Below are positions 45,350 to 57,418 of a DNA stretch of 64,000 nucleotides, one piece after another. The notes beneath the pieces are model-generated. The model saw only the letters and a list, made by a program, of their open reading frames with translations. It was not told where the DNA came from and searched no databases. A program made the translations under genes and the position numbers. The stretch lies in NCBI GenBank assembly GCA_964034945.1, contig OZ035962.1:110735034-110799033 (forward strand). The letters run 5' to 3'. This DNA comes from Chrysopilus asiliformis (lineage: Eukaryota; Arthropoda; Insecta; Diptera; Rhagionidae). The stretch's first letter is position 1; each line of letters opens with the position of its first letter.

Positions 45350-47474
45350 CGTATTTCATACTAGTAAATATTTTGTTTATGGGCTATTTTTCCAAAAAAT
45401 TTGCTTAAGGCGAGCGCAGGTTTTTTATAATCTGTAGAAATAAGATACCTTAATATTTTTTTCACAGACAAAAATTTGATCCGTTTTTCCAATTTTCGCA
45501 ATTTCTAGGCATACACAAATTTAATTGACATCCTCAATTAAAGTGTGTTTGTACATTTTTTTTGCTTGAAATATTATGATAAAAAAAGTCACACGGGGTT
45601 AAATCTGGTGAGTAGGATGGATGTTCCAATTTGAGAATATTCAAATTTTGACACAAACCTGAGACCAACACGATAAAGTTCAAGCTCTTCAGCCGATTCT
45701 AAGTGCTACAAATTACTGATGTATGGCAAATATACACATACATCAAGATTATGTCCCGGAAACGAGCGGGCCAAGTAGGTACTGTCCTATGAAAAATAGT
45801 CCTTAATTTCTTCCGTCAATTTTTTTTTCTCTTTTTTTTTTAAATCCAACCTTTGATTAAGCTTTTTCGCGATTTTTTGTACGAGCCTTCGTCACACTGC
45901 CGACCCCCCCCACCCACTTAAAGAGTGGCGTTGTTTATAGAAAACGCCTAATGTCAAAATAGAGATTTTTTGAGGATTGGTAATTTACCAATCAATATCT
46001 GGAAGTGAAATAAATAAGAAAATACCGAACAAATAATTCCTGATTATTTACACAGAATGACAAAAAAAAACCTTTTGCAATAGATTAAAGAAAATTACTT
46101 TGGGATTTAATCGACAGAAAATCTTATAAATCCATTCAAACTATGATTTGTTCTAAAATAAATCAAAGCAAATCCATTTCCTATAAAAGAACTCCCATGC
46201 TATAGTATAATCCAATCAATGGCGGTAGTCAATTAGTCATTAAAAAGGAAAATGTAAGAAACCATACTCTAACCTTTACTAACAGGAAATTGTTAACGTT
46301 GGCAGTTACCAATCATCCATTAATAAATTATTTTTTTATTAACACCCACATTCGAAACACATTGCTTCAAAGTATCCCATAAACCTTCATTTATAACATA
46401 GATCCCTATGTGTGTTTATAGCCGTAGATATAGGTATAAAATTTTCCTTTCCGTTTCTAAACATCGTCGTATCTTACCGATTCTATCAATAATTTCAGCA
46501 ATCGAAATAGAGAAAAAATTCAATGGAAGTTATCGTTTTAATCCTGTGCCAATATAATGCGGCATACCCGGGTATGTGTATTTATATCCTGTTCATATAT
46601 TATATAAGTTTAGATTCTTCCTGATGCTCTCCTACCAATAGCCGTTCGGTTCGTTTCATTTCGATTTACTTTGATGTAATATGTTGTTAAGGTCGTAATA
46701 CGTAATCTTTTTAAACAGCTCAGCAAAAATCATCTACCAAAGAACAGAAATACAGCACACTCAACAAAGAAGTAGAAAGAAAAACCCTCACACATTATAT
46801 TCCATATAAGGAACTTCCACGCTTGCCTCAATGAACGACTTGAAAGATATCCTTGCTTCCTGGCTCGATTTTTCCCATTTGGACTGGGTATGGATTCTCC
46901 TCTCGTTCCCATAAAAACAGGGAAGAGACACTTCTCTTCACACATGTGCTCAAAGTTCGAGATCCCATAAGATCCAAGGACGATGCGAACCAAGTCGATA
47001 TTGAGTTCTTTACCAATCAAATACACCGTCGTCATCGTGTAATAGAGTCAAATCTAACATTCAATCGTGTGCAGAAAATACCAAAAATCTAACTATATAC
47101 CGAAATATCCTCTAACACAATACCATATATCACACACAGTCGAACCTAGAAAGAGATACATTTCTTCGAAGTGTTGGTTCACATCTCCCTGGAGTATCGC
47201 TTAGGAAGTCGCGATGTGAGCTACGATTTTTTGGAATACTTACGGATCTGCTAAAATTGAATGAAAACAAGGTCATTTATTTTTCAACAAAATTAAAGGA
47301 TTAGTTCACTTCGATCACTGAGAAATTTCACCTGCGTCAAAATTTTTTTCAAAAAAATTCTCCTTTTGTCACTATCTTTTTGAAATATTTCGCCTGCGGA
47401 GTATTCTTCCCTAAAGATTTTACCTAACATTTGTAGGATCTTGGGAGAGGATAATGAAATACTACTTAACAGTA
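45350..47474. other. Unassigned DNA
   Basis: No gene recognised. The segment 45770-45950 has a weak MITE-I look (TACTGTCCTATGAAAAATAG, then TTTATAGAAAACGCC). The cores CCTGCG and CGCCTGCGG appear at 47331 and 47391. Confidence 0.4.
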
Positions 47475-47559
47475 CGAAGGCTATTTAATGACTGAGTTAT
47501 TCTTAAATACAACGATCTTTGTTTAGAGTTTGAGAATTTTACATTCTACACATTATTTT

Positions 47560-47600
47560 CCTGTAAAAAAATTTCCTGCGGCGCATTTCTCCTACCGAAT
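47560..47600. repeat. GCCGCAGG-core repeat, single unit
   Basis: TTCCTGCGGCGCATTT, the reverse of the 12-bp core TGCGCCGCAGGA. It belongs to the dispersed family V motif. Confidence 0.4.
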
Positions 47601-47639
47601 TCTGCAACAACCTTATAATATATATTCCATAGTCAATGA

Positions 47640-47930
47640 AGAGGATCGAAGAGCCTTTTATAACCCTAAATTTCATCAAACTTCAATCAGATCACTCTTT
47701 TATCCGTCTCACATACAAATAGAAAAGATTTTTGCAATTTTCCCAAAAACGGTTCATTTTTTTGAACAATTTGGTTACACAAAAGGTATTTAGAATATGA
47801 TTCTAGATAACTCTGCTCTACATCAGAATTCAATCAGACCACTCCTCACCCCTCTTCATATAAATGAAAAAGATTTTTCCGATTATGTCGAAAACGGTTC
47901 ATTTTCTCCAAAATCACGTTCCATAGCGTT
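47640..47930 (-). repeat. Two units of the module found in HINE-B
   Basis: On the minus strand two roughly 145-bp units with GGTTCTAAAT-type words: TGAATTCTGATGTAGAG, AGAATCATATTCTAAATACC, CGAAAACGG-like blocks. The same module is single in HINE-B and tandem at 60.4-60.8 kb. Confidence 0.5.
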
Positions 47931-48059
47931 GTATCGGACGATAACAGCTTTCAAATGCAAAAAAATGCATCAAAAACGGTTAAGGAGTAGCAGTCAATCT
48001 TACAAATTTTCATCATATGAGTGGGCCAAGTTATAATTTCGGTTTTTGAAATGATTTTA

Positions 48060-49474
48060 GTATCTTCCTTATATGGAAAAAATGTAATATATGTAAGAAA
48101 GGTAATATATGTAAGATAAAAATTGATTTTCTAATCTTTCAAATTATTGGCATGCTAGCTTTACTGTATGATAAAAATATATAATTGTATAACTATGTGA
48201 GCATATAACTATACCAGTATCTCATCGTAATCAGTTACAACAAAAGTTCGACATTCGTCTAACTGGAAGACATTATCAGGGACAACCGGGTGAACCAACG
48301 ATTACAGAATGGAACATTATCGGGAAACATACTAGGCTATAAATCGACATGGAGAAGATATCTCCAAACAATATCAGGTTCAAAGAGTGAAATTAACCAA
48401 GCAAAAGCTATCAAAGGCATTTGGAAGGTGTGATATACGAGTACATATGACAATACAAAATATATAATAGAAGAGCCATCGGTACGCACCATTGCCCCTA
48501 TGTGGTTTAATTAATCAAATCCCGAAAAGCCCACAAATTATATTTTTATTGGCACCTACATATCACCATGTCTCCATCTACTTTGCTTTACTCCCCATCC
48601 AATAATACTTCTTGGTAGTTGGTATTTTGGACCCTTCATGTATGTTTCGGAACCACCGGATTTTCGTACTGAAAGGATTTCTTCCTTTTACGATTTCGCC
48701 TTTTCTTTCGGCTTTCCGGGAGGTTTCGTGCGATTTCCAATAAAATTATTTTTGCCCTTCATCACCTTTTTTCTGCTAACATACATACATAACCCGATAC
48801 CCGTTTCCTTTGCCATAACTATACGCACACGTTTTCCATTCGCAATGAAAGGACAGCCAGCAATGGAATGACATTAAAGGAGACCGACCACAACGAACGA
48901 ATGTTGTCAGATTTACTACATATGTGTTTGGATGGTAGCTTGAATGTGCATAATTCATAAAGGAAGTTGAGGTGATTTCACCGATTTTTTTTCTATTAAA
49001 GAATTTTCTTTTTTTTTTCTCAACGTATAATAGCCTCGGTCACAGAGTTAAAACACCTTCGCTTTACGCACATATTTTCATCAGCTTATATGGTTTAGTT
49101 GTGAAAAAAAGAGTAAAAATATAAAGAATATTGGAAAAAGGGAGGGCATTCCACGTCAATATAAAATTCAGGTAGTAAAAGGAAACTAATTTTTCACCCT
49201 ATTGCCGTCTATCTGGGCTTTTATGAAAAAAGCCACGAATCCCTGCGTGATCAAAATTTATTTAGACGAAATCCTTTGGTAAATCGTTCGTGCGAAAATA
49301 ATATTTCTCTTTTTTTCCGGCCGCCATACAAGTCAATATACACCTTCAATTTGTGGAAATATATTTCTTGTCTTAACTTGCAATCTTATGGCATCCAATT
49401 TCTAAAGTTCAGTTAAGCAAAGTCAATTCTCTTTTTTTTATAAAAAAAAAATAATTATTGTATTTTTTTGTCAG
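48060..49474. other. Unassigned DNA
   Basis: No gene or bounded repeat recognised. Confidence 0.5.
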
Positions 49475-50078
49475 TGAGCTTTAACGACGAACTTTCTTCA
49501 ACGACGAATTTGCTTTAAAAATATAAAATGTTTTCTAATATTTAAAATTTCGGAAGAAATATATAATAGAAAAACTTTTTTTTTTTCATTCAAATATTAA
49601 AAGAACCGTTAGAGATACGTAAAAACCGTTAAAAAGAAAAATGTAGGAAAATTATTTGATTTAAATTTGGTTATAAACAATTTTTACCAAGACGTGTATA
49701 ATTTTCGAGAAATTTTCAAAAACAAATTGTATGGGAGGTACCCGATATAGTTAATGTTACTTTTCCAAAAGTTGATACAAAACTACGATTTTGGAAACCC
49801 TATAAAGTCGCTAGCTCAACGACTTCTCGAGTTATTTAACCTTTAGATTGCCAGGGAGGCCACAATCTTTATGACTCCAAATATGTATAACAAATATTCA
49901 AAACAAAACCTATGATTTTAATTAAAGCAGTAAAAGTCTAAAAGAAGAATGCCATCGTGATTAATTCATCTTATTCATACAACCAGCAAAGGACCGCCAT
50001 TTTTCGAGATAATCGCAAAAAACTTAATATTTTGAAATAACGGTATATATTGATAACGGATTTTTAAAGAAGCCACAG

Positions 50079-50250
50079 CCTAACAGACTAACAGACTAAC
50101 AGACTAACAGACTAACAGACTAACAGACTAACAGACTAACAGACTAACAGACTAACAGACTAACAGACTAACAGACTAACAGACTAACAGACTAACAGAC
50201 TAAAAGACTAACAGATTGAGAGACTAACAGACTGAGAGAGTAACAGACAG
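50079..50250. repeat. (ACTAACAG)n array, 8-bp period
   Basis: About 20 nearly perfect ACTAACAG units, the core of this HINE-C copy. Later units diverge to ACTGAGAG. Confidence 0.9.
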
Positions 50251-50289
50251 AAATACATTTTCGTAATAATGCTCCAATCGACTCAGGAG

Positions 50290-51051
50290 CAGTGTTGTGC
50301 CGCGTAGTCTACGTGATGTAGACTACACCATTGTCTACGCGTAGACTATTACTGTAGACAATGGTCTATTCTCTACGCGTCGACAATGTAGACAATTAAT
50401 AAAAAAAAGGATAGCTGATTTAGTTTTAAAATCTCATTTTATTCAATTAATTTTAACATAATAAAGCACAATTTCCAGGAAGCAATCGCCAAATGCCGTC
50501 TTAGTCGGCTTTCGGCAGTATTTTGCAAAAAAATTTTGCACTGCAGGCAAAAAGCGGAGTATTTGTTGTTGACCTCAAAGTCCAGCTCTTTAACCCATTT
50601 TGACCCGGCCTCGTGTTTTCATAAGTGGTACCAATAATAATCAAAATTGCTTAAAGTATTTGGGCCTAAATGGGTTAAATGCTTTGTTTTTAAGCCTTCC
50701 TGCCATATTAAAAAAAACACAATTTCACTGTGGCCACGTACGATAGGAAATGAGGTTAGATTCCCATACAAGCGAAAAAGACAATAAAGGCACGGCGCTG
50801 GTGTCGCTGAGGAGCCCAGTTAGCGAATTTTCATATAAATTTAACTCCATTTCCTATATAGTACCTATAGTATTTGATATATGACTCACTGATGACTTTG
50901 TTTTGACAGATATGAGATAGTCTACATTGTCTACGCAATGTCGACATTGTCTACGCCAATGTCTACATTGTCTACCCCAAATCTATTGTCTACGCTATTG
51001 TCTACACTGAAATGTAGACAATTGAAGTCTACGCGTAGAGGAACAACACTG
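50290..51051. mobile_element. hAT-type nonautonomous element with GTCTAC clusters
   Basis: Ends CAGTGTTGTGCC and GGAACAACACTG, flanked by CTCAGGAG at 50282-50289 and 51052-51059. The uninterrupted site CTCAGGAGTG occurs once in the HINE-C copy at 7.16 kb, so the 8-bp TSD is proven. GTCTAC/GTAGAC hexamers are dense within about 120 bp of both ends. The middle is AT-rich and has no transposase. Confidence 0.85.
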
Positions 51052-51150
51052 CTCAGGAGTGCTCGGGAAATGTTTTTCCAGCCCAAAATTCAGAGATCGA
51101 TATTTTTCATGGATACAATACTTTTTTATATACATTGTATAAGAAAAAAA

Positions 51151-53407
51151 AATACTATTGTTCATGTTTTGAAGTCTACAGGTTTGAATTTGTTGTATTC
51201 ATTTAAAATTTTCATGCGGCTAGTGGCAATTTGGCGACCCCTGACCTGGAAATTTGGTGCGATGGGTCCCTTCGCCCTCTCCCCTCGGCACGGCACTAAA
51301 TAGACTACTTAGAGTTTGTAATTGTTAAAAAATTTGAATAAAAAACTTTTTTTATTAATCGCAAATATCACAACGAACTCATCCCAGCCCATCGCAATGG
51401 TGACTGAATCAAATTTTCAAAATTTATATACAAATTTGCACTAAAATCATTACAAAAGTAAATTTATTTTATGTCTGTATAGTCCAAACAAAAAAAATTT
51501 CACCAAACGGTGCGCACGAACTGGTGCGAACATCACTGCCCACATCCCATTGAACTGTATTAAATCCATCTGTACATAATCTTTTTGCATGAATATTTTC
51601 ATGGTAATTTTCATTTTATTTTGAATCAGGGAAACTCATATCTTGCAAACAATATGTTAAAAGTATCCATTAAATACCTGACTGAATAGTCCAAATAAAC
51701 AAAAAAAGAACACATTCAACATCATACACACTCAATATTATCCCCTTTTCTATATACATTCGTTGATATACTCGTTCCCTGTTCCAACGAGGATGCGGAA
51801 AAATTGAAAAAAGCTCGATTTAATTCTCTTTGTTCTGCAGTTGCTAAAAATTCCATTTAACTCAATTACCGTCGAGTGTTCCGTAATGAAATTTTTAATT
51901 AATTCCTCATTTCAAGCCAAATAGGTACATAATTATACTCGTATCTATACATTGTAGTATATTTTTCGGTTGCTTGTTATTTGTATGCAAATCATCCCTA
52001 AAAAAGCAAATGTTAATACCATAGATCTTTGACGACGGCTATAGAATGACGGGAAACATGGCACAATAAAAACGTAATTACGATGAAAATTTTTTATATT
52101 CCATGGAACTTCACAGGAGCAAAATTGACGTTCAAATAGGATCTGTGTATTTAACTTTTACTGCAAATATACTGGACTCAATACCGAGTTTTTAGAGGAT
52201 CACACGAGTTAGTAGATATGTTGTAACCCAGTTGCCCTCCGCCAAATAATACCCAAAAACTTGTACAAAAATGCCATTATTTGCCTTTGAAAAAAAAATC
52301 TTCCTTTTCGATGGCACCGCTTCACTTTTATGCTGGCTTTTAAAACCGGATACACCACTTACTATACACACTCCAGTCAATTCCCGTGTTTTATACATTA
52401 GATGGTAGTAGCTATAATACAACCGCCCCACCGCCTACCGAACTGGAAAACATTTTTTTTTAGACCTAATACAATGCTTCCCTTTTGATGCCAGGCCACC
52501 CCCATCATTGGAGCGATTCGGGAAGGTACATTTTTCATTTCATGATTAAAAATTATCGCCATATCTTGAATGACGTTTATTGCCAGATCTCTGTGCCTGC
52601 TGGACTGCTGTTTTATATTTATTTTCATTTCCCTGATTTTCCTTTTTTTTTATCTCATTTTTTATTTCCAAACTGAAATCTCCTATGGTTGGTCGTTGCT
52701 TTTATTGTGGTGCTACTGGATCAACGGGATTTATATTTTCCTTATATATTCTTGTGAAAAAGTTCCTTTCACTAAATCCATCTCAATTCCTGGTGTTCGT
52801 GGTGTTCCTAAAGCACCGGCTATTTTTATGTATCTCATCCTTGTACTTTTAATTTTTAACAATTTTCGAAGAATGGAAGGAAAGAAAGTACACGATGCGA
52901 TGTAAAGAAGAAAAAGATCATAAAAATTATGAGGGTAAATTGTATGAAACCACTTCTAATAAAAAGTTTAATTATTCATGTCTGTAGCATAAATATATAT
53001 TTCACTTGATCCTAAGTCAAAATATCTTCTGGGAAAAATTTTCTTCAACTTTTCATTGAAAAGGTCACGATTATCCAACAATTTTGTAATGAAATTTATT
53101 ATATATACTTGTATACGTGAATTGTGAGAGCATTACAGGCTTTGTGATTTACGATATTACTTATTTTTTGTATTTTGTATTACACAAGATCAAAAAGAAA
53201 ATCACGAGCGTTTTGTTTATAACAATTAGATTTTCGTTATTCGTGTCTTGGAATATTTAACTTTACCTACTATTACAGACTATTATGCTTTCCTTATCTG
53301 AAATTTATACCGTTTTCGAGATATTACAAATTCACTTAACCCTTTGTTGCATAGTGTTGTTGTACAACAACACCTTTTCTAATTCAGTTTTTTAATATTA
53401 TAACATA
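51151..53407. other. Unassigned DNA
   Basis: No gene recognised. At 53336-53373 TTAACCCTTTGTTGCATAG is followed by a perfect 20-bp palindrome (GTGTTGTTGT and its complement); possibly a solitary piggyBac-type end. Confidence 0.45.
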
Positions 53408-53679
53408 CACTCAGAAAAATGTCCAGGTCAACTTTTTGTCAGGTTAACTCTGACCTTACAGAGGTTTCTGTAAGCCAGCTAGCGGTCAGAGTTAACCTAT
53501 CTAAGGTCAACTCGTGCAGCTCCCAATGCCCTACTTCACCTGCTGGTGGCTTAATTTCAGAATTTCTCCGACCACAGGTCAACTCAGTTTTACTTGCCCA
53601 CATGCAGGTGAACGCGCGCCTGCCCGAGGCCAATTACGCCGTATGTAGGTCGTCGAGTTAGCCTCCATTTTTCTGAGTG
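53408..53679 (-). mobile_element. MITE-A copy 4
   Basis: The 272-bp copy with CACTCAGAAAAATG/CATTTTTCTGAGTG ends and TA on both sides (53406-53407, 53680-53681). Internal hairpin as in copy 1. Confidence 0.85.
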
Positions 53680-53869
53680 TATATTTCATCCACTTATATT
53701 GACTAAATTCATTTCGTAAGTATCGTAGGACATAAATTGTTATGAAAAAAAGTAATATGCGCTTTTTTTTATAATTACTGCATTTTATAAATAAATAAAA
53801 AGCAAAAAAGTAGCTATTTTTCAGATTAAATGTAACTGTGGCAATTCTATTACAGTTAAAAATTCGGTG

Positions 53870-54240
53870 ATTAGCTTTGTAAAGGTTTTTGGGGTCGCTG
53901 ATTACGAATCTGACGTCAAAACTTCAAAATTCAAAATGGTGGATTCAATATGGCGGTCAAAAAAAATAAAATTAATTAGATTACGCTGAAAACTCGTACG
54001 CGGGGGTTTCTGGGGTCGCTAATTACGAATCTGAAGTCAAAACTTCAAAATTCAAAATGGTGGATCCAATATGGCGGTCAAAAAAGATAAAATTAGGTAC
54101 GTACTAGTTTTCAGCGTAATCTAATGAATTTTATCTTTTTTGACCGCCATATTGGATCCGCCATTTTGAATTTTGAAGTTCTGACTTCAGATTCGTAATC
54201 AGCGACCCCAAAAACCCTCGAATACCAAAAACCGTGAAAA
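53870..54240. repeat. GGGGTCGCTGA family (N) compound: direct plus inverted copies
   Basis: An 80-bp unit (TTGGGGTCGCTGATTACG to CCAATATGGCGGTC) occurs at about 53889, 54011 and, inverted, at 54140-54220. AATTAGATTACGCTGAAAAC between units a and b is inverted at 54105-54125. The result is a large hairpin with unit b in the middle. Confidence 0.6.
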
Positions 54241-54322
54241 TTAATTCCATAGAAAAATGTATGCAGGAAAGGGGTAAGGATGCGAAGCTAAGCTTTGCTC
54301 GGCTAAAAGAAGAACAGACTTT

Positions 54323-55008
54323 TTACTTTCCTCTGCTATATAGAAAAGTGTTGTATTCATGACGGAGACCGACACAAGAACGGGAGAAGACGCAGAGTCC
54401 CTGTGAAATCCATTTTAGGCAAAATTATGAGAATGTCCGAGAATCTCTCTGTCAGTCTGTCTTTTTTACGTATATTAAATAACTCGACAACGCGTTCAGC
54501 TAGCGCCTTGAAATTTTTCTTAAATCAGTTTTACGAAAATACAAATTTTTGAAAACTTCTCGCAAACTAGCCTTTTTTGGATAAAATACACTCAGAAAAA
54601 TGTCCAGGTCAACTTTTTGTCAGGTTAACTCTGACCTTACAGAGGTTTCTGTAAGCCAGCTAGCGGTCAGAGTTAACCTATCTAAGGTCAACCCGTGCAG
54701 CTCCCAATGCCCTACTTCACCTGCTGGTGGCTTAATTTCAGAATTTCTCCGACCACAGGTCAACTCAGTTTTACTTGCCCACATGCAGGAGAACGCGCGC
54801 CTGCCCGAGGCCAATTACGCCGTATGTAGGTCGTCGAGTTAGCCTCCATTTTTCTGAGTGTAGATATAACCAAATTCAAAGAAAATAAAATTTCCTGCAT
54901 TTTTTCTTCCAACGGTTTTTACGTATCTTTAACGGTTCTCGAGAAATTTGAAAAAAAAATATTATTTTTTACGAAACTAAATATTTCTAGAGGAGAGTTT
55001 AATTTCAG
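54323..55008 (+). mobile_element. HINE-C copy containing MITE-A5
   Basis: TTACTTTCCTCTGCTATATAG, ATTCATGACGGAGACC, short TCTGTCAG core, AACTCGACAACGC and TTGAAATTTT blocks, then MITE-A at 54589-54860, then AACGGTTTTTACGTATC and AGAGGAGAGTTT. Flanking TA of MITE-A closes the gap. Confidence 0.6.
54589..54860 (-). mobile_element. MITE-A copy 5, nested in HINE-C
   Basis: The 272-bp copy with the standard TIRs and TA duplicated (54587-54588, 54861-54862). Nearly identical to copy 4. Confidence 0.85.
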
Positions 55009-55012
55009 TGTC

Positions 55013-55152
55013 ACAACCGGAAAACTGCCCAGAAAACCGGATAACTGCCCAGAAAACAGGAAAACTGCCCAGAAAACAGGAAAACTGCCCAGAAAACCGG
55101 AAAACTTGCCAGAAATCCGGAAAACTGCCCAGAAAACTGGAAAACTTCTCAG
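55013..55152. repeat. 19-bp minisatellite
   Basis: About seven units of ACCGGAAAACTGCCCAGAA with small changes (CAGG, CTGG, TTGCC). Follows the HINE-C copy directly. Confidence 0.85.
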
Positions 55153-56446
55153 AATAGTGTTGTGCTATTCCTGATTTAAAACCCTTTCGTTCCCTGTGTC
55201 CTCTGATGGAATTTCAGGTGCGAAAAAATATGAGACGTAATTTTTTGGGTTTTTTTTTAAAAATATAGTGGGTGGGTGGTATGCGGTAGTGTTTTGTACA
55301 CATTTTCGTACCAAAAATTGCTAAAAAGAAGGTAGAGAGGTTTGAAATGCCGAAAACTAGAATGATGTTTTTTATAGACAGCCCCTTGCCCAGGCCCTAC
55401 TTATTCAGGTTCGATTTTAGATTTGGAATATCTAAATTCACAAAAATAAAATCTTCAAGTTGATATTGTGCTCCATTATCTACAATAACTCATGGAATAA
55501 CATTGTTGCAGACAAGGTAACATTAAACCGCTTCTGACACATAAGATTTTATTGATTGCAATTCAAATTTCACCACAAAAACGACCATATTTCTTCAAAG
55601 CAATTATAACAAAACGTATGTAGATACAGTTGAATGCTCCTCCACTTATCACATAGTCGTAATAAATCAAAACCTCAAATTCACTTAAAATTGCATTAAA
55701 CGTGCACGAAAATCAATTTCAATTTAAAATTAATTTAGAAACAGAAGTGAACACCTTTCACATGAAAACTAATAAATAATACGAGATTCTCATAATCGTC
55801 ATACAAACCCGTATATATATATAAATATATTTATTACATTACATTGTATTAGTTTGTGTCGTTGTGTATATTAGGATTCGTATCGAAATTTGATATAGAT
55901 TTACAAAAACACGTTTTAGAGGTTCAATGATACACTGAGATATACCTATCGTACTATAGAGTTAAATGGTCTGTCAAATGGCGCTAAGAAAATGCAAATC
56001 ACCAAATAGCAGCAGCATGGCAAACTTCTTAACACCCCATTAACCTCAAAACGATCGTTTTTCAATTTCTTACCCTTTTTTCATTTGAAGACTTTAAGAG
56101 GAAAATAGTTGCTATCCGAGTTTCCTTGAAAAAAAACTCCATCTCATAACTCTTCGCCAATTCACCGCTCGCGTTCTTCGCTTGCTAGGGGGATGATTAT
56201 ATGGCGGCAATGATCAAAACACTTCATTCAACCCTGCGTTATAGTGCCTCCAAACCGTCCGAACGATGGTTTTTTTTTTCTCTCTATATATGTATATATT
56301 TTTAGGAAAATTGGAACGAAACGAAAACGAACCCATTGGCTGCTATTTACCCTTGGCCACAGATGAGAAGAAGATTAAACCCTTTTTAGATACATCACAT
56401 ATGTATAGATAAATATTTGTGTCTATAGCTAAAAAGCTAATGTAGG
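55153..56446. other. Unassigned DNA with a weak MITE-I relative
   Basis: The segment 55250-55390 has GGGTGGGTGGTATGCGGTAG and ends ATAGACAGCCCC, like MITE-I's right end; the left end is not clear. Otherwise AT-rich. Confidence 0.4.
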
Positions 56447-56559
56447 GTGACTAGACCATACATCGTGGATTGACCGGGACAGTTGCGGATCACGCATGTT
56501 TTCTCGGCGTCGCCGATAATAAACTTTTATCCCGGATTTTTCAATCTATTGATATAATG

Positions 56560-56806
56560 TGAGGCGTTAAAAGCTAGAGTGGACCAATCCACATGTCGAA
56601 ATCGTGATTTTTTTTGTGTTTGAATCACTATTGCGAGTGAGTTTCTAGATAAAAATGTTTGGATGCACCAAAAAACGTTTCAACATTGAGTAATAAAGTC
56701 CACAGATTTTTTTTTTCCAAAAATTTTCAGTCAATAAGAGTACAGAGTGGAAAAGCTTCAAAAACTCGATTATGTGGGTTGGTCCACTCTAGCTTTTAAC
56801 GCCTCA
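56560..56806. mobile_element. MITE-F copy 2
   Basis: The 247-bp element has 35-bp TIRs starting TGAGGCGTTAAAAGCTAGAG, identical to each other except one base. Interior is about 90% identical to copy 1 at 27.7 kb but the TIRs differ at about 10 of 35 positions. Confidence 0.8.
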
Positions 56807-57344
56807 TGTATCAAAAGGTAGAAACAAATGGTCACATTATTCAAAATATTTACTCTACTTCGGCTGGGAGTTGCTGTAAATCATATTTCTCCCCCTGAGG
56901 CGTAGTTTTCCGACGAATTTTCACCTGCGGCGCAAATACTTCAATAATTTTTGGCGTGCGACACATTTCGTCAGTTGAATGTTGGTTTCGGCCATGTGTA
57001 CAGCAAAACGTATAACTATGGCACAAACTAGCATTCAAGGGACGATTTTACCTTTTCAGCATTTTCAAAATTTCAGAATCTGTTATTTATAAACTTGAAT
57101 TTATAAAGCGTTTGTATGACGATTATGAAAAAAAGCCTGAAAAGTTGAGTTACTTTCACTTCTGACTATGTGGGTCTTAAATTAATAATTGCACGACATT
57201 CTGTTTAACAGAAAATCGCCTGCGGCGCATAATTAATAATTTTAATAATTTTTCGCGCCTCGATTTTATTTACTAATTCTCAATCATGCATTTTTTTTAT
57301 TTTCTAAAAAAAACAAATAAGGGTTGTATCTGTTTTCCCTTTAG

Positions 57345-57363
57345 CCCCCCCCCCCCCCCCCCC
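57345..57363. repeat. Poly-C tract
   Basis: Nineteen consecutive C. Confidence 0.95.
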
Positions 57364-57418
57364 ACACAATCCACGCCACCCCAACACTCATTTTGTCTCG
57401 GATTGACACAAAATAAAT

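Larger units (their letters stand above)
49475..51150 (-). mobile_element. HINE-C copy with an 8-bp array, split by a hAT element
   Basis: Blocks shared with the 6.3-7.3 kb copy include AACTTTCTTC, AACGGTATATATTGATAACG, the core, and AATCGACTCAGGAGTGCTCGG plus CATGGATACAATACTTTT. The core is a regular ACTAACAG array (50079-50250). The hAT element at 50290-51051 interrupts it within CTCAGGAG. Confidence 0.6.
56447..57418. mobile_element. GGGTGAC-type element (family V), with MITE-F2 inside
   Basis: Left TAGGGTGACTAGACCATAC, then GACCGGGACAG; right end AAATATGGTCACCCC preceded by TTTTGTCTCGGATTGACAC. The cores CACCTGCGGCGCAAAT (56922) and CGCCTGCGGCGCA (57217) are interior. MITE-F2 sits at 56560-56806. 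A 19-nt C tract is at 57345-57363. Ends are suggestive of hAT (GGGTGACCA) but no TSD is visible. Confidence 0.45.

Noticed and set aside
46730..47035. 101-codon minus-strand frame
   Set aside because: Two overlapping minus frames plus a plus frame, no recognised motif.
50079..50250. CRISPR-like regular array
   Set aside because: The unit is 8 bp with no spacers; it is the microsatellite core of a HINE element in a eukaryotic genome.
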